From the NCBI RefSeq assembly GCF_000612845.1, contig NZ_CCAT010000068.1, positions 1 to 52,790 on the forward strand: DNA of 52,790 bases, in the 5' to 3' direction. This document shows positions 8,481-15,842 of this stretch, in pieces. The stretch comes from Clostridium ihumii AP5. Lineage in GTDB: Bacteria; Bacillota; Clostridia; Clostridiales; Clostridiaceae. A program made the position numbers and the translations under genes. The first letter of the stretch is position 1. Every line of letters starts with the position of its first letter. Under the pieces are notes generated by a model that searched no databases, had not been told where the DNA came from, and saw only the letters and a program-made list of their open reading frames with translations.

Positions 8481-9020
8481 TTAAAGACTTTGTAAAAGAA
8501 GTTTACTTGGAGAAGGGATTACTACACTATGAATTATTTTTTGAGAATTTAAAAAGTCTTTTGCTGACTTAACGCCTTCTTCAACACTAGACACAGAACC
8601 ATTAATTATAAAATAAGCTCTTCCTGCAATACCATTTCCTAAAACTAGTCGTACTAAATTTACATCAGATGTTTTTAATGCTACATCTAAAGCTATAATT
8701 GAAGATGTTACTGTAGAAAACTCCATTATTCCTATAGCATTAAAATTTGTTACAAGTGGTCTTTTTTTTAATCCACTTAAAACTTGTTCATGAACTCCTG
8801 ATATTATAGTACTCTCAACTAATCTTTTTTCACTTTTGTCAGCTTTCTCTATAGCTTCTTTTATTTCTTCAACATCTCCAGAAATTATAGTTAAAAACTT
8901 TCCTGGACATATGTGTCTTAGAAGTTCAACATCTACAAATGAAGATTTTAAAAGAACATCACTTATTTCTATGCCTTTTGCAACGCTACTAAATTCTAAT
9001 ATTCCTAAAGCTTTTTTCAT
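8481..9020 (-). CDS. Tandem BMC-domain shell protein (PduT-like), lacking the Fe-S ligand cysteine
   Basis: 179 residues from MKKALGILEFSSVAKG, with TGGAGAA ten bases before the ATG at 9020. Two BMC domains occupy roughly residues 3-85 and 92-175, each with a G(I)xEF/(S)xxxG pattern, so it should form a pseudohexameric trimer. It resembles PduT, including ICPGKFL in the first domain. In PduT a [4Fe-4S] cluster is held by a cysteine in the second-domain loop (as I recall, GIGGKCY). The equivalent here is GIAGRAY, with alanine. It may therefore be a plain pore or carry another ligand. It follows eutN by 22 bases. Confidence 0.85.
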   Translation of the reverse strand: MKKALGILEFSSVAKGIEISDVLLKSSFVDVELLRHICPGKFLTIISGDVEEIKEAIEKADKSEKRLVESTIISGVHEQVLSGLKKRPLVTNFNAIGIMEFSTVTSSIIALDVALKTSDVNLVRLVLGNGIAGRAYFIINGSVSSVEEGVKSAKDFLNSQKIIHSVVIPSPSKLLLQSL

Positions 9021-9042
9021 AAATTTATTCTCCATTGTATAT

Positions 9043-9312
9043 TTAATTATCAAACTCTAATGAATCAATAATTCCAACTATAGTTGCATCTATTGGTGCC
9101 TTTTTGTCATCAAGCACATATCTAGCTGAACTACCTCCAACTATAATAACTTGGTCGCCAATTCCTGCACCTACAGAGTCTACTGCAACTATTGCATCGT
9201 GTGTAAGATCTCCTTTATAATCCAGTTTTCTTACAACTAAAAATTTAAAACCACTAAGATTCTCGTCTTTTCTAGTTGCCCATAAATGTCCTGTTACTTG
9301 TCCAATAACCAT
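9043..9312 (-). CDS. eutN: Microcompartment vertex protein EutN
   Basis: 89 residues, a single EutN/CcmL (bacterial microcompartment vertex) domain: MVIGQVTGHLWATRKD at the start, then FLVVRKLD, AVDSVGAGIGDQVIIVGGSSAR and IDATIVGIID. Proteins of this family form pentamers that close the corners of the shell. It has the usual length and a good ribosome site. It lies between the TIGR02536-type gene and the PduT-like shell gene. Confidence 0.95.
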   Translation of the reverse strand: MVIGQVTGHLWATRKDENLSGFKFLVVRKLDYKGDLTHDAIVAVDSVGAGIGDQVIIVGGSSARYVLDDKKAPIDATIVGIIDSLEFDN

Positions 9313-9346
9313 AATAAGTTCCCTTTCCTCTCCTAAATAAACTTTC

Positions 9347-10042
9347 TTAACTTTCTATTGTTATAGTAATGTTATTTATTCTTGCAAAATCTTTCGCTAA
9401 TGGAGTAATTATAGATTTCTTAGAAATTCTAACTTCTTTAGCTCCATCTTTTTGCATATTTTTCATATCTATTTCTGATACTAACTTTTTAGTTATAACA
9501 TTTTGATGTGTTCTAACATCTACCTTTTCTAATGATTTAACTTGTGTTTTTTCTTCACTTTTATTTGCACTTTTTTCTGTAACTTTGCTACCTATAATAG
9601 CTCTTAATGATGTGAATTCAACACCGAATGTTGATAGTTTTTCCTTATAACCTTGGAATACTTCTATTAATCCTTTTGGTGCTACATCTTCATATTCTTT
9701 ATATTCTAATCCCTTTTCTAATCCGTATACTTTCTTTCCCTTTAAAAGAATATCTATAATAGCTTTTTCTTTTTCTGAGTTTTGATATCCTTGTGCTATA
9801 TTAATTAGCTCATTATTAGAAAGGTTTTGTATTAATATAAATTCATAATTGTCTAAATTACCCATAGAATCTATTGAATCTACTGACATCTCATTTTCAG
9901 CTAAAATCTTTTTTACTACTGGACAAAGATTTTCACTTTTTTCTAATATTAATACTTTTTTATTATTATTTACTTCTACCATAAGCTTTATTCGCTTCAT
10001 AACCTCTTTAGTTATAAGTTCTATTAACTTATCATTATCCAT
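9347..10042 (-). CDS. Uncharacterised eut-locus protein (TIGR02536 type)
   Basis: 231 residues. Firmicute eut loci contain a protein like this, known as the putative ethanolamine utilisation protein family TIGR02536; the activity is not known to me. The N-terminal helix MDNDKLIELITKEVMKRIK looks like an encapsulation peptide. A flavodoxin-like alpha/beta region follows (KVLILEKSENLCPVVKKIL), then a lysine- and glutamate-rich linker and a C-terminal segment (KKLVSEIDMKNMQKDGAK, SIITPLAKDFARINNITI) similar to the tail that precedes many microcompartment cargo domains. The start at 10042 follows GGAAGGAG; an earlier GTG lies within it. Confidence 0.7.
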   Translation of the reverse strand: MDNDKLIELITKEVMKRIKLMVEVNNNKKVLILEKSENLCPVVKKILAENEMSVDSIDSMGNLDNYEFILIQNLSNNELINIAQGYQNSEKEKAIIDILLKGKKVYGLEKGLEYKEYEDVAPKGLIEVFQGYKEKLSTFGVEFTSLRAIIGSKVTEKSANKSEEKTQVKSLEKVDVRTHQNVITKKLVSEIDMKNMQKDGAKEVRISKKSIITPLAKDFARINNITITIES

Positions 10043-10075
10043 AGGTTTCACTCCTTCCCCCCTGTATTCGAGATT

Positions 10076-10912
10076 TTAAACATTCTCTTTTGAAGCACAG
10101 TTGATTGCTATTCCTAAAGGAGTAACTAAAAATGGGTTTAATGGTTTAATAGTTTCTATACCTGTTTCTTTTTTTATTATTCTCTCAAAATCTTTAAGAC
10201 AACAAGTACCACCTACTAAGTAAATTTTCTCTACATTAAATCCTTGTATGTGTGTTCTAACAATTGAACCTATCTTTTGAATTACAGGTGTCACAATATG
10301 AAAAATCTCATCTTGATTCTTTATATCTTTTTTCTTTTCTTCTGCTTCTTCAAACGGAATTTTATATGCACCTGCAACTACTAGTGACAATTGAGTTCCT
10401 CCTGTCGCTTCATCTGCTGTGTATATTACTTTCCCATTTTCAAAAATTGACAATCCTGTTGTTCCACCACCTACATCTACAACTACGCCATTTTCAACTT
10501 CTAATACAGCATTTGCTGCAGTGGGTTCATCCTCTACAGATACAACTTCCATTCCAGCACCCTCAACAACATACATATGAGTTTTTATATCTCTTTCACC
10601 TGTTCCTGGTGGTACTGCTATTGCTGCTTTTGTAAGTTCAAATCCAAGTTTATCTTCAAGTTTTTTCTTAAGTTCTCTAACTATATTAGTAGCTCCAATA
10701 AAATCTACAACTAACCCATCTCTTACTACTTGTGCAAACTTCATTTCACAAGCAACTGGCTGTTTGTTTTCATCTAAAACCACTATAACTATATATGCAG
10801 TTCCTAAGTCTACTCCTACATATAATTTGTCACTAGCTGAAACTTTTTTAGGACTTTTTATTGATTGTTCTACCTTTTTTATAAGCTCATCAACTTTATT
10901 TAAGTTAGCCAT
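10076..10912 (-). CDS. eutJ: Ethanolamine utilisation chaperone-like protein EutJ
   Basis: 278 residues, actin/Hsp70 ATPase fold. Phosphate motif 1 is LYVGVDLGTAYI near residue 30, phosphate motif 2 is VVVDVGGGTTGLSIF, and an adenosine motif IYLVGGTCCLKDF lies near the end. EutJ lacks the substrate-binding domain of DnaK. It is thought to help assemble or protect eut enzymes, but its role is not settled. The first 20 residues form an amphipathic helix (VDELIKKVEQSIKS) that may tether it to the shell. Situated between eutD and the TIGR02536-type gene. Confidence 0.9.
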   Translation of the reverse strand: MANLNKVDELIKKVEQSIKSPKKVSASDKLYVGVDLGTAYIVIVVLDENKQPVACEMKFAQVVRDGLVVDFIGATNIVRELKKKLEDKLGFELTKAAIAVPPGTGERDIKTHMYVVEGAGMEVVSVEDEPTAANAVLEVENGVVVDVGGGTTGLSIFENGKVIYTADEATGGTQLSLVVAGAYKIPFEEAEEKKKDIKNQDEIFHIVTPVIQKIGSIVRTHIQGFNVEKIYLVGGTCCLKDFERIIKKETGIETIKPLNPFLVTPLGIAINCASKENV

Positions 10913-10923
10913 AATTAACCTCT

Positions 10924-11565
10924 TTATTTAACTATTTCAGCATAAACACCTTTAGTAAATCCACAGGCATTTGCTTCATCATAATCAATATGAATTACAG
11001 TATTAAATTTATCGCTTACTCTAACAGCTACTTCATCAAAAATTAAACTTCTCTCTCCAGATATTTTAACTTTTACATCTTCACCATTTTTAATTCCATA
11101 TTTACTTGCATCTTCTGGCGTTATGTGTATATGTCTTTTAGCAACAATTACACCTTCACTTAAAGAAACAGCTGCATTTTTTGAAACTATAGTTATTGGT
11201 GCACTATTTTTTATATCTCCTGACATTCTAACAGGTGCATTTATTCCTATAGAAACTGCATCACTTTTTGAAAGTTCAACTTGAGTATCTGCTCTTGCAG
11301 GACCTAAAACCGCTACATTTTGCATAACCCCCCTTGGGCCAACAAGTGTTACTTTTTCTTCACAAAGATATTGTCCTGGTTGAGATAAATCTCTAACTTT
11401 TTTAAGTTCATATCCTTTTCCAAAAAGAACTTCTACTTCCTTTTGAGAAAGATGAACATGTCTTCCTGATGCTTCTACTAATATTCCTTTGTTTTCTTTT
11501 TTCTCTTTTAATCTTTTAACTACTTCATCAATGATGTAGTTAATTTCTGAATTTGATATTTGCAC
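10924..11565 (-). CDS. eutD: Phosphotransacylase EutD of the PduL type
   Basis: 213 residues. It converts acetyl-CoA and phosphate to acetyl phosphate and CoA, recycling CoA inside the compartment. It is PduL-like rather than the Pta-like EutD of enterobacteria. Zinc-binding motifs ASGRHVHLSQ and AKRHIHITPEDA mark the two beta-barrel halves. Residues 4-18 (NSEINYIIDEVVKRLKEK region) are a probable encapsulation helix. I prefer the GTG at 11565, six bases after AGAGGTG, over the GTG at 11574, which lies within that site. Confidence 0.9.
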   Translation of the reverse strand: MQISNSEINYIIDEVVKRLKEKKENKGILVEASGRHVHLSQKEVEVLFGKGYELKKVRDLSQPGQYLCEEKVTLVGPRGVMQNVAVLGPARADTQVELSKSDAVSIGINAPVRMSGDIKNSAPITIVSKNAAVSLSEGVIVAKRHIHITPEDASKYGIKNGEDVKVKISGERSLIFDEVAVRVSDKFNTVIHIDYDEANACGFTKGVYAEIVK

Positions 11566-11577
11566 TCTTTTCACCTC

Positions 11578-12393
11578 TTATTTGTACTTTCCAGCTACAT
11601 ATTTACACATCATTACATAAAAACAACTACTTAATCTATTCATTGCTAGTGCTATATCATTTCTTGAAAGTTCACCGTCTTCATTTATAAATGCATTATA
11701 AGCTACTATTTCTACTTCTCTACTCTCAGCTCTTAAACTATTTAGTTCTACAACTACATCTCCCATTTGATAATTTGGGAAAATTATATGTTCTGTACCT
11801 AAATATTTCTTAGGATTGTGAGAATGTGCTTTTAATTCTTGTTCATTTAAACCAAGAAGTTTAAATTCTGGTAATGGATCTTCCATTACTTCTGATGCAA
11901 GTATTAATCTTACATAGTCAAGAATTTCTTCTAACTCTTCTAGTACCTTAACCTCATTTAAATTCTTACATACCACTTCTGCTTTTAGTATTTGAGCTTG
12001 AAGTGAATCTAGTCTTCCTCTTAAAACTATTCTTCTGTGTCCTTTAGAAACTAACATGTTTCCTTTTAGTTGAGTCATATGTTCTGGTTTATTTTCAAAA
12101 GCTCCACCATTTATATATTTATAACGTGGTATAAATTTATTTTCTTTTGCTTCTGGAACTTTTGGATTTTCGCTATCAAAAGCATTTTTTGCATTGCTAT
12201 TTTTTATAAAATTAGTTCCATCATATTCTTCTTTTACATCTGATTCATTAGATTTATAAACTAATTTAATGCCCTTATCTTGTAAATATTGTCTAGCTGA
12301 AGGAGTTATTATCACACCTTTTTCAACTACATATTCACTAATATTCTGATTTTTAATCTTACTTCTTAAAGTGCTTTCTGTTAATACGCTCAT
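11578..12393 (-). CDS. eutT: Cobalamin adenosyltransferase EutT (Firmicutes class)
   Basis: 271 residues from MSVLTESTLR. It adenosylates cob(I)alamin to give the EutBC cofactor. The N-terminus has the cargo-tail motif GVIITPSARQYLQDKGIKLVYK, followed by KPEHMTQLKG and a helical core with GRLDSLQAQIL. In Salmonella EutT a metal site His-X11-CCX2C is needed; here His105 is followed by 11 residues and then KGHRR, so the cysteines are absent. This fits the metal-independent EutT class reported from Listeria and other Firmicutes. The ATG at 12393 has AAAGGA ten bases upstream. It is preceded by a structured leader. Confidence 0.9.
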   Translation of the reverse strand: MSVLTESTLRSKIKNQNISEYVVEKGVIITPSARQYLQDKGIKLVYKSNESDVKEEYDGTNFIKNSNAKNAFDSENPKVPEAKENKFIPRYKYINGGAFENKPEHMTQLKGNMLVSKGHRRIVLRGRLDSLQAQILKAEVVCKNLNEVKVLEELEEILDYVRLILASEVMEDPLPEFKLLGLNEQELKAHSHNPKKYLGTEHIIFPNYQMGDVVVELNSLRAESREVEIVAYNAFINEDGELSRNDIALAMNRLSSCFYVMMCKYVAGKYK

Positions 12394-12402
12394 GTATTTC
12401 AC

Positions 12403-12609
12403 ATCCTTTACTATAGGGTTTTAAGTTGTTTTTTACTTAAATACCCGAAATAGTTAAACATACTCCTTATTGGACCTTGTTTTCCTATAAGATGCCTTAA
12501 ACTTAATCATACCCATGGACTCTTAACTATAAAAATCAAACTAATTTGATTTAAGCAAGGCCAACTTAATTGGATTGCCATTACATTGTTATAAGTTCAT
12601 GGGCATGAT
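12403..12609 (-). ncRNA. Structured leader between eutM and eutT, class not recognised
   Basis: On the minus strand, ATCATGCCCATG (12609-12598) pairs with CATGGGTATGAT (12517-12506) over 12 bases with one G-U. It encloses a hairpin AAATCAAA/TTTGATTT (12552-12533), a second stem with CCAA/TTGG plus GCAA/TTGC (about 12578-12554), and a CTTA-AC/GT-TAAG pairing. Downstream are CTTAT-GGA/TCC-ATAAG and GGGTATTTAAGT with ACTTAAAACCC (12446-12416), the last just seven bases before the eutT ribosome site. I find no cobalamin-riboswitch core and no ANTAR-type six-base loops. No T tract follows, so control of translation or mRNA processing is more likely than termination. Confidence 0.5.
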
Positions 12610-12645
12610 AAACAATTTATTCTTTATTCTTTTGCTTTGTTAATC

Positions 12646-12930
12646 CTAAGCTTCGAATTTTGGAAGTATAACTTCAACTTCTCCGTGTGGTCTTGGGATT
12701 ACGTGAACTGATACTAATTCTCCAACTCTCTCAGCAGCTGCAGCACCTGCATCTGTAGCAGCTTTAACAGCTCCAACGTCTCCTCTTACCATTACAGTTA
12801 CAAGACCTGCTCCGATTTGCTCTTTTCCTATTAAAGTTACGTTAGCAGCTTTAACCATTGCGTCTGCAGCTTCTATAGCTCCTACTAATCCTTTAGTTTC
12901 TATCATTCCTAATGCGTTCATGTTTGCCAT
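12646..12930 (-). CDS. eutM: Major microcompartment shell protein EutM
   Basis: 94 residues, a single canonical BMC domain: [29 protein letters not shown], then [23 protein letters not shown] and [12 protein letters not shown]. Proteins of this family form the hexameric tiles that build most of the facets. Strong AGGAGG at the ATG. It stands apart in the operon, with a stem-loop upstream (12993-13026) and a large structured region downstream, which could raise its own mRNA level. Base composition is richer in G and C than its neighbours, as expected of a highly expressed gene. Confidence 0.96.
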   Translation of the reverse strand: MANMNALGMIETKGLVGAIEAADAMVKAANVTLIGKEQIGAGLVTVMVRGDVGAVKAATDAGAAAAERVGELVSVHVIPRPHGEVEVILPKFEA

Positions 12931-12992
12931 TTGAAATTCCTCCTTAAATTTACCTTTAATATTTTTTTATTTATAAGTTTTATATTGTAAGT

Positions 12993-13026
12993 GAGGAAAA
13001 GTTAAGTTTTTCTTAACTTAATCCTC
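12993..13026 (-). other. Intercistronic hairpin between eutE and eutM
   Basis: On the minus strand GAGGATTAAGTTAAG and CTTAACTTTTCCTC pair around an AAAAA loop, just after the eutE stop. No T run follows, so it is not a normal terminator. A processing site or an exonuclease barrier that protects one side of the transcript is plausible. Confidence 0.5.
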
Positions 13027-13041
13027 TATAATTCATCTTGA

Positions 13042-14514
13042 TTAAGAAAGTGATGCTAACTGTTCAACAACTTTCTTTATTATTAATTCTAATTGATCTT
13101 TAGATATTGAAGATTCAGATTGAGTACAGCTTGGACATTCTTCTCCTCTAAGTTCTTCAAGTTCTCTAACTCCACATGCAACTCTTTTTATGTTAATTAA
13201 GTTAAGTGGTCCTATGTTATCAGAAGTTGAACTTCCTCCAACTGCTCCACAACCTAATGTAAGTGCTGGAACAAGATTTGTTGCTCCACCTATTCCACCT
13301 AATGCTCCTGGAGTATTTACTAACAATCTAGATACTGGAATTCTTAATCCGAAAGTTTTTATAACTTCATCATTGTTTGAGTGAAGTACTAAAGTATGTC
13401 CTTTTCCTTCATTCATTAAGATTCTTGTACAAAGATCAATTCCTTCTTCTAAATCATTAACTGTGTAGAATGCTAAGATTGGAGTTAACTTTTCTCTTGA
13501 ATAAGGATTATCCTTACCAACAGTAGTTTGTTCAGATATTAATACTCTGCTTCCAGCTTTAACATTTAATCCAGCCATTTCAGCTAATTTTTCTACACTT
13601 TTACCAACGATTTGTGGGTTCATTGTTCCATTAGCTCTTAATATGAAGCTTCCTAATTTTTTAGATTCTTCTTCATTTAAGAAGTAAGCACCTTGTCTTA
13701 TAAGTTCTTCTTTAACAGCTTCTTTCATAGATTTTTCAACAACTACTGATTGCTCAGATGCACAGATTACTCCGTTATCAAAAGTCTTACTATCTAAAAT
13801 TCTCTTAACAGCTAATTTTATATCTGCTGATTTATCTATAAATGCTGGACCATTTCCTGGACCAACTCCGATAGCTGGTGTTCCTGAACTATAAGCAGCA
13901 TGTACCATTGCTTCTCCACCAGTTGCTAGAATTAATGCTGTATCTTTGTGTTTCATTAATTCACTTGTTCCTTGTAATGAAGGAATTGTTATGCATCCAA
14001 TAAGACCTTCTGGTGCTCCTGCTTTTATTGCTGCATCATTTAATATTCTTGCTGTTTCAATGATACAATTTTTAGCATTTGGATGTGGTGAAACAACTAT
14101 ACCATTTCCTGCTTTTAAAGAAATTAATGTTTTATATATAGTTGTTGATGTAGGATTAGTTGAAGGAATTAATCCTGCTACTACTCCAACTGGCACTCCA
14201 ACTTCAAAGTACTTTTGCTCTTTGTTTTCGTTAATTATTCCAACTGTTTTTGTGTTTTTCATGTTTTCATAAACAACTCTACTTGCAAAAGTGTTTTTTA
14301 CGATTTTGTCTTGCCACTTTCCAAATCCTGTTTCTTCCCAAGCCATTTTAGCAAGCTTAACAGCTTCTTTCTCTGCAGCTTCTGCTACAGCTTTAACTAT
14401 TGAATCTACTTTTTCTTGAGAAAATGTTTTATATATTTCTTGAGCTTTTTTAGCTCTAGTTATTAATGTTCTAGTTTCTTGTAATGATAATAAATCTTTA
14501 TCTAAAAGTTCCAT
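13042..14514 (-). CDS. eutE: Acylating acetaldehyde dehydrogenase EutE
   Basis: 490 residues. It oxidises acetaldehyde with CoA and NAD+ to acetyl-CoA inside the compartment. The catalytic Cys251 is in FDNGVICASEQSVVVE, with GVVAGLIPSTNPTSTTIYK and AIGVGPGNGPAFID earlier. Enterobacterial EutE carries its encapsulation peptide at the N-terminus. Here the N-terminus begins almost directly with the enzyme (MELLDKDLLSLQETRTLI), and the C-terminus has a linker with ECPSC followed by an amphipathic helix (DQLELIIKKVVEQLASL), which looks like the encapsulation peptide. Located between the EutK-like gene and eutM. Confidence 0.95.
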   Translation of the reverse strand: MELLDKDLLSLQETRTLITRAKKAQEIYKTFSQEKVDSIVKAVAEAAEKEAVKLAKMAWEETGFGKWQDKIVKNTFASRVVYENMKNTKTVGIINENKEQKYFEVGVPVGVVAGLIPSTNPTSTTIYKTLISLKAGNGIVVSPHPNAKNCIIETARILNDAAIKAGAPEGLIGCITIPSLQGTSELMKHKDTALILATGGEAMVHAAYSSGTPAIGVGPGNGPAFIDKSADIKLAVKRILDSKTFDNGVICASEQSVVVEKSMKEAVKEELIRQGAYFLNEEESKKLGSFILRANGTMNPQIVGKSVEKLAEMAGLNVKAGSRVLISEQTTVGKDNPYSREKLTPILAFYTVNDLEEGIDLCTRILMNEGKGHTLVLHSNNDEVIKTFGLRIPVSRLLVNTPGALGGIGGATNLVPALTLGCGAVGGSSTSDNIGPLNLINIKRVACGVRELEELRGEECPSCTQSESSISKDQLELIIKKVVEQLASLS

Positions 14515-14528
14515 TTATTTTACGCCTC

Positions 14529-15152
14529 CTACTGCTCATTAAGTATAGCTTCTACAAGTTGTTCTTTTTTACTAAACTTAATTTGTTTTTTAGTTAGAGA
14601 AAGCTTATGTTCTTCTTTAAGTTTTCTAGCTATAGTTCTTAGTTCTTGAACTTTTAATGATTCTAACTCTTCTTTAGTCATCTTCATTACATGTTCAATT
14701 TCTATACTAGTTTTTAAAGTTTCTTTTTCACTTTCATTCTCTAAAGTTTCTTTAGCGTCTATGTTCTCTTCTACTATCTCAAGCTCTTTAGCATCATCTA
14801 TATCTTCTATATCATTTGCTAAATTTTCACTTTGAGAGCTTTCATAGGCGTTTAATTCTTCAATTACTGCAATTTCTTTTTTCTCTTCAAACATACCCAC
14901 AACGCTTTCGTCTGCTCTAGCTATTACATGAGTATTTCTTAATGTTCCAACTTTATCAATTGCTATACAAGCAGCTTCTACTGCAGCTTTTACAGATGCT
15001 ACATCGCCCGTAATTACTATTGTAACTATTCCACTGCTTACAAATTCACAACTTACAAATTCAACATTTGCAGACTTTAATGCTACATCAAGACCTTCTA
15101 CTGCTCCAACAAATCCATAAGTTTCTAAAAATCCTAGTGTGGATTTCTTCAT
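14529..15152 (-). CDS. eutK: BMC-domain shell protein with acidic linker and SAP/Rho-N-like tail (EutK-like)
   Basis: 207 residues. Residues 1-90 form one BMC domain (TLGFLETYGFVGAVEGLDVALKSANVEFV, then SGIVTIVITGDVASVKAAVEAA). Residues 95-150 form a very acidic linker, and the last 50 residues (MTKEELESLKVQELRTIARK, then KKEQLVEAIL) resemble a SAP or Rho N-terminal helix-extension-helix domain, a fold often used to bind nucleic acid. Enterobacterial EutK also joins a BMC domain to a different C-terminal helical domain, so the symbol is used by analogy. The ATG at 15152 is preceded by AGGTGAGG. Confidence 0.8.
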   Translation of the reverse strand: MKKSTLGFLETYGFVGAVEGLDVALKSANVEFVSCEFVSSGIVTIVITGDVASVKAAVEAACIAIDKVGTLRNTHVIARADESVVGMFEEKKEIAVIEELNAYESSQSENLANDIEDIDDAKELEIVEENIDAKETLENESEKETLKTSIEIEHVMKMTKEELESLKVQELRTIARKLKEEHKLSLTKKQIKFSKKEQLVEAILNEQ

Positions 15153-15167
15153 ATTCCTCACCTAATC

Positions 15168-15824
15168 TTAATATTCTGTAGGATTTTCTGCTACAAATTT
15201 AACTGCTGCTGCAAAGGCTTCACAAGCTGCTTTACATGCTGATTGGCTTCCTGTTAATAATCCTCCACCAAAGTTTGTTTCTGATGGTGGTCCAAAGAAT
15301 GCCTTTAATTCAACTGCTGCTGCTTTCATAGCTGCATCTAATGCATACATAGCTTCTAATGGTGGTGCTATAACATAAGCTAATGCTTCACCTTCTCTTA
15401 TTCCTGCTGTTTTAGAAAGATATGAACCTGTTCTTGATATACATTGTGCATAGTATGGAATTGAATCATCATCATTTGCACTGTAGAATGTTGCTACTCC
15501 GCTTTCGATGAAATCAACTGCTGCATTCATTCCACTTCTAACTTCTGCTGGACTTGGTCCTGCTATTATTCCTATAACTTCTCCTGCTAATTTACTATTA
15601 GCATTTGCTGCTCCACCATAAAATGATTTTGCATAAACTACTTCAACATCTGCTGCTTTAGTAGCTTCATCTAATGCTGTGTAAGTTACATCATCACAAT
15701 CAGCAGTTAATATTCCAACACTTTTGTGCTCAGGTTTTAAATCGAATTCTTTTGCCATATCAGCATTAACATTTGGTATTATTTTAACTGCTAAAACTGA
15801 TGGACGTAATTGATCGTTTTTCAT
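15168..15824 (-). CDS. eutL: Trimeric microcompartment shell protein EutL
   Basis: 218 residues, the normal size for EutL, which has two circularly permuted BMC domains and forms a trimer with a gated central pore. Typical segments are LRPSVLAVKIIPNVNADMAKEF at the start, LGI-type GILTADCDDVTYTALDEATK, FYGGAANANSKLAGEVIGIIAGPSPAEV and FFGPPSETNFGGGLLTGSQSAC near the end. It is placed between eutC and the EutK-like gene, as in other Firmicutes eut loci. Confidence 0.96.
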   Translation of the reverse strand: MKNDQLRPSVLAVKIIPNVNADMAKEFDLKPEHKSVGILTADCDDVTYTALDEATKAADVEVVYAKSFYGGAANANSKLAGEVIGIIAGPSPAEVRSGMNAAVDFIESGVATFYSANDDDSIPYYAQCISRTGSYLSKTAGIREGEALAYVIAPPLEAMYALDAAMKAAAVELKAFFGPPSETNFGGGLLTGSQSACKAACEAFAAAVKFVAENPTEY

Positions 15825-15842
15825 AATGCTATACCCCCTGAA

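Noticed and set aside
10264-10635. Plus-strand 123-codon frame inside eutJ
   Set aside because: Leucine/histidine-rich translation of the opposite strand of a well-supported gene; no start signal.
12403-12645. Adenosylcobalamin riboswitch before eutT, or a fourth EutV site
   Set aside because: The conserved cobalamin-box and core sequences are missing, and no pair of six-base loops with A1 and G4 is present.
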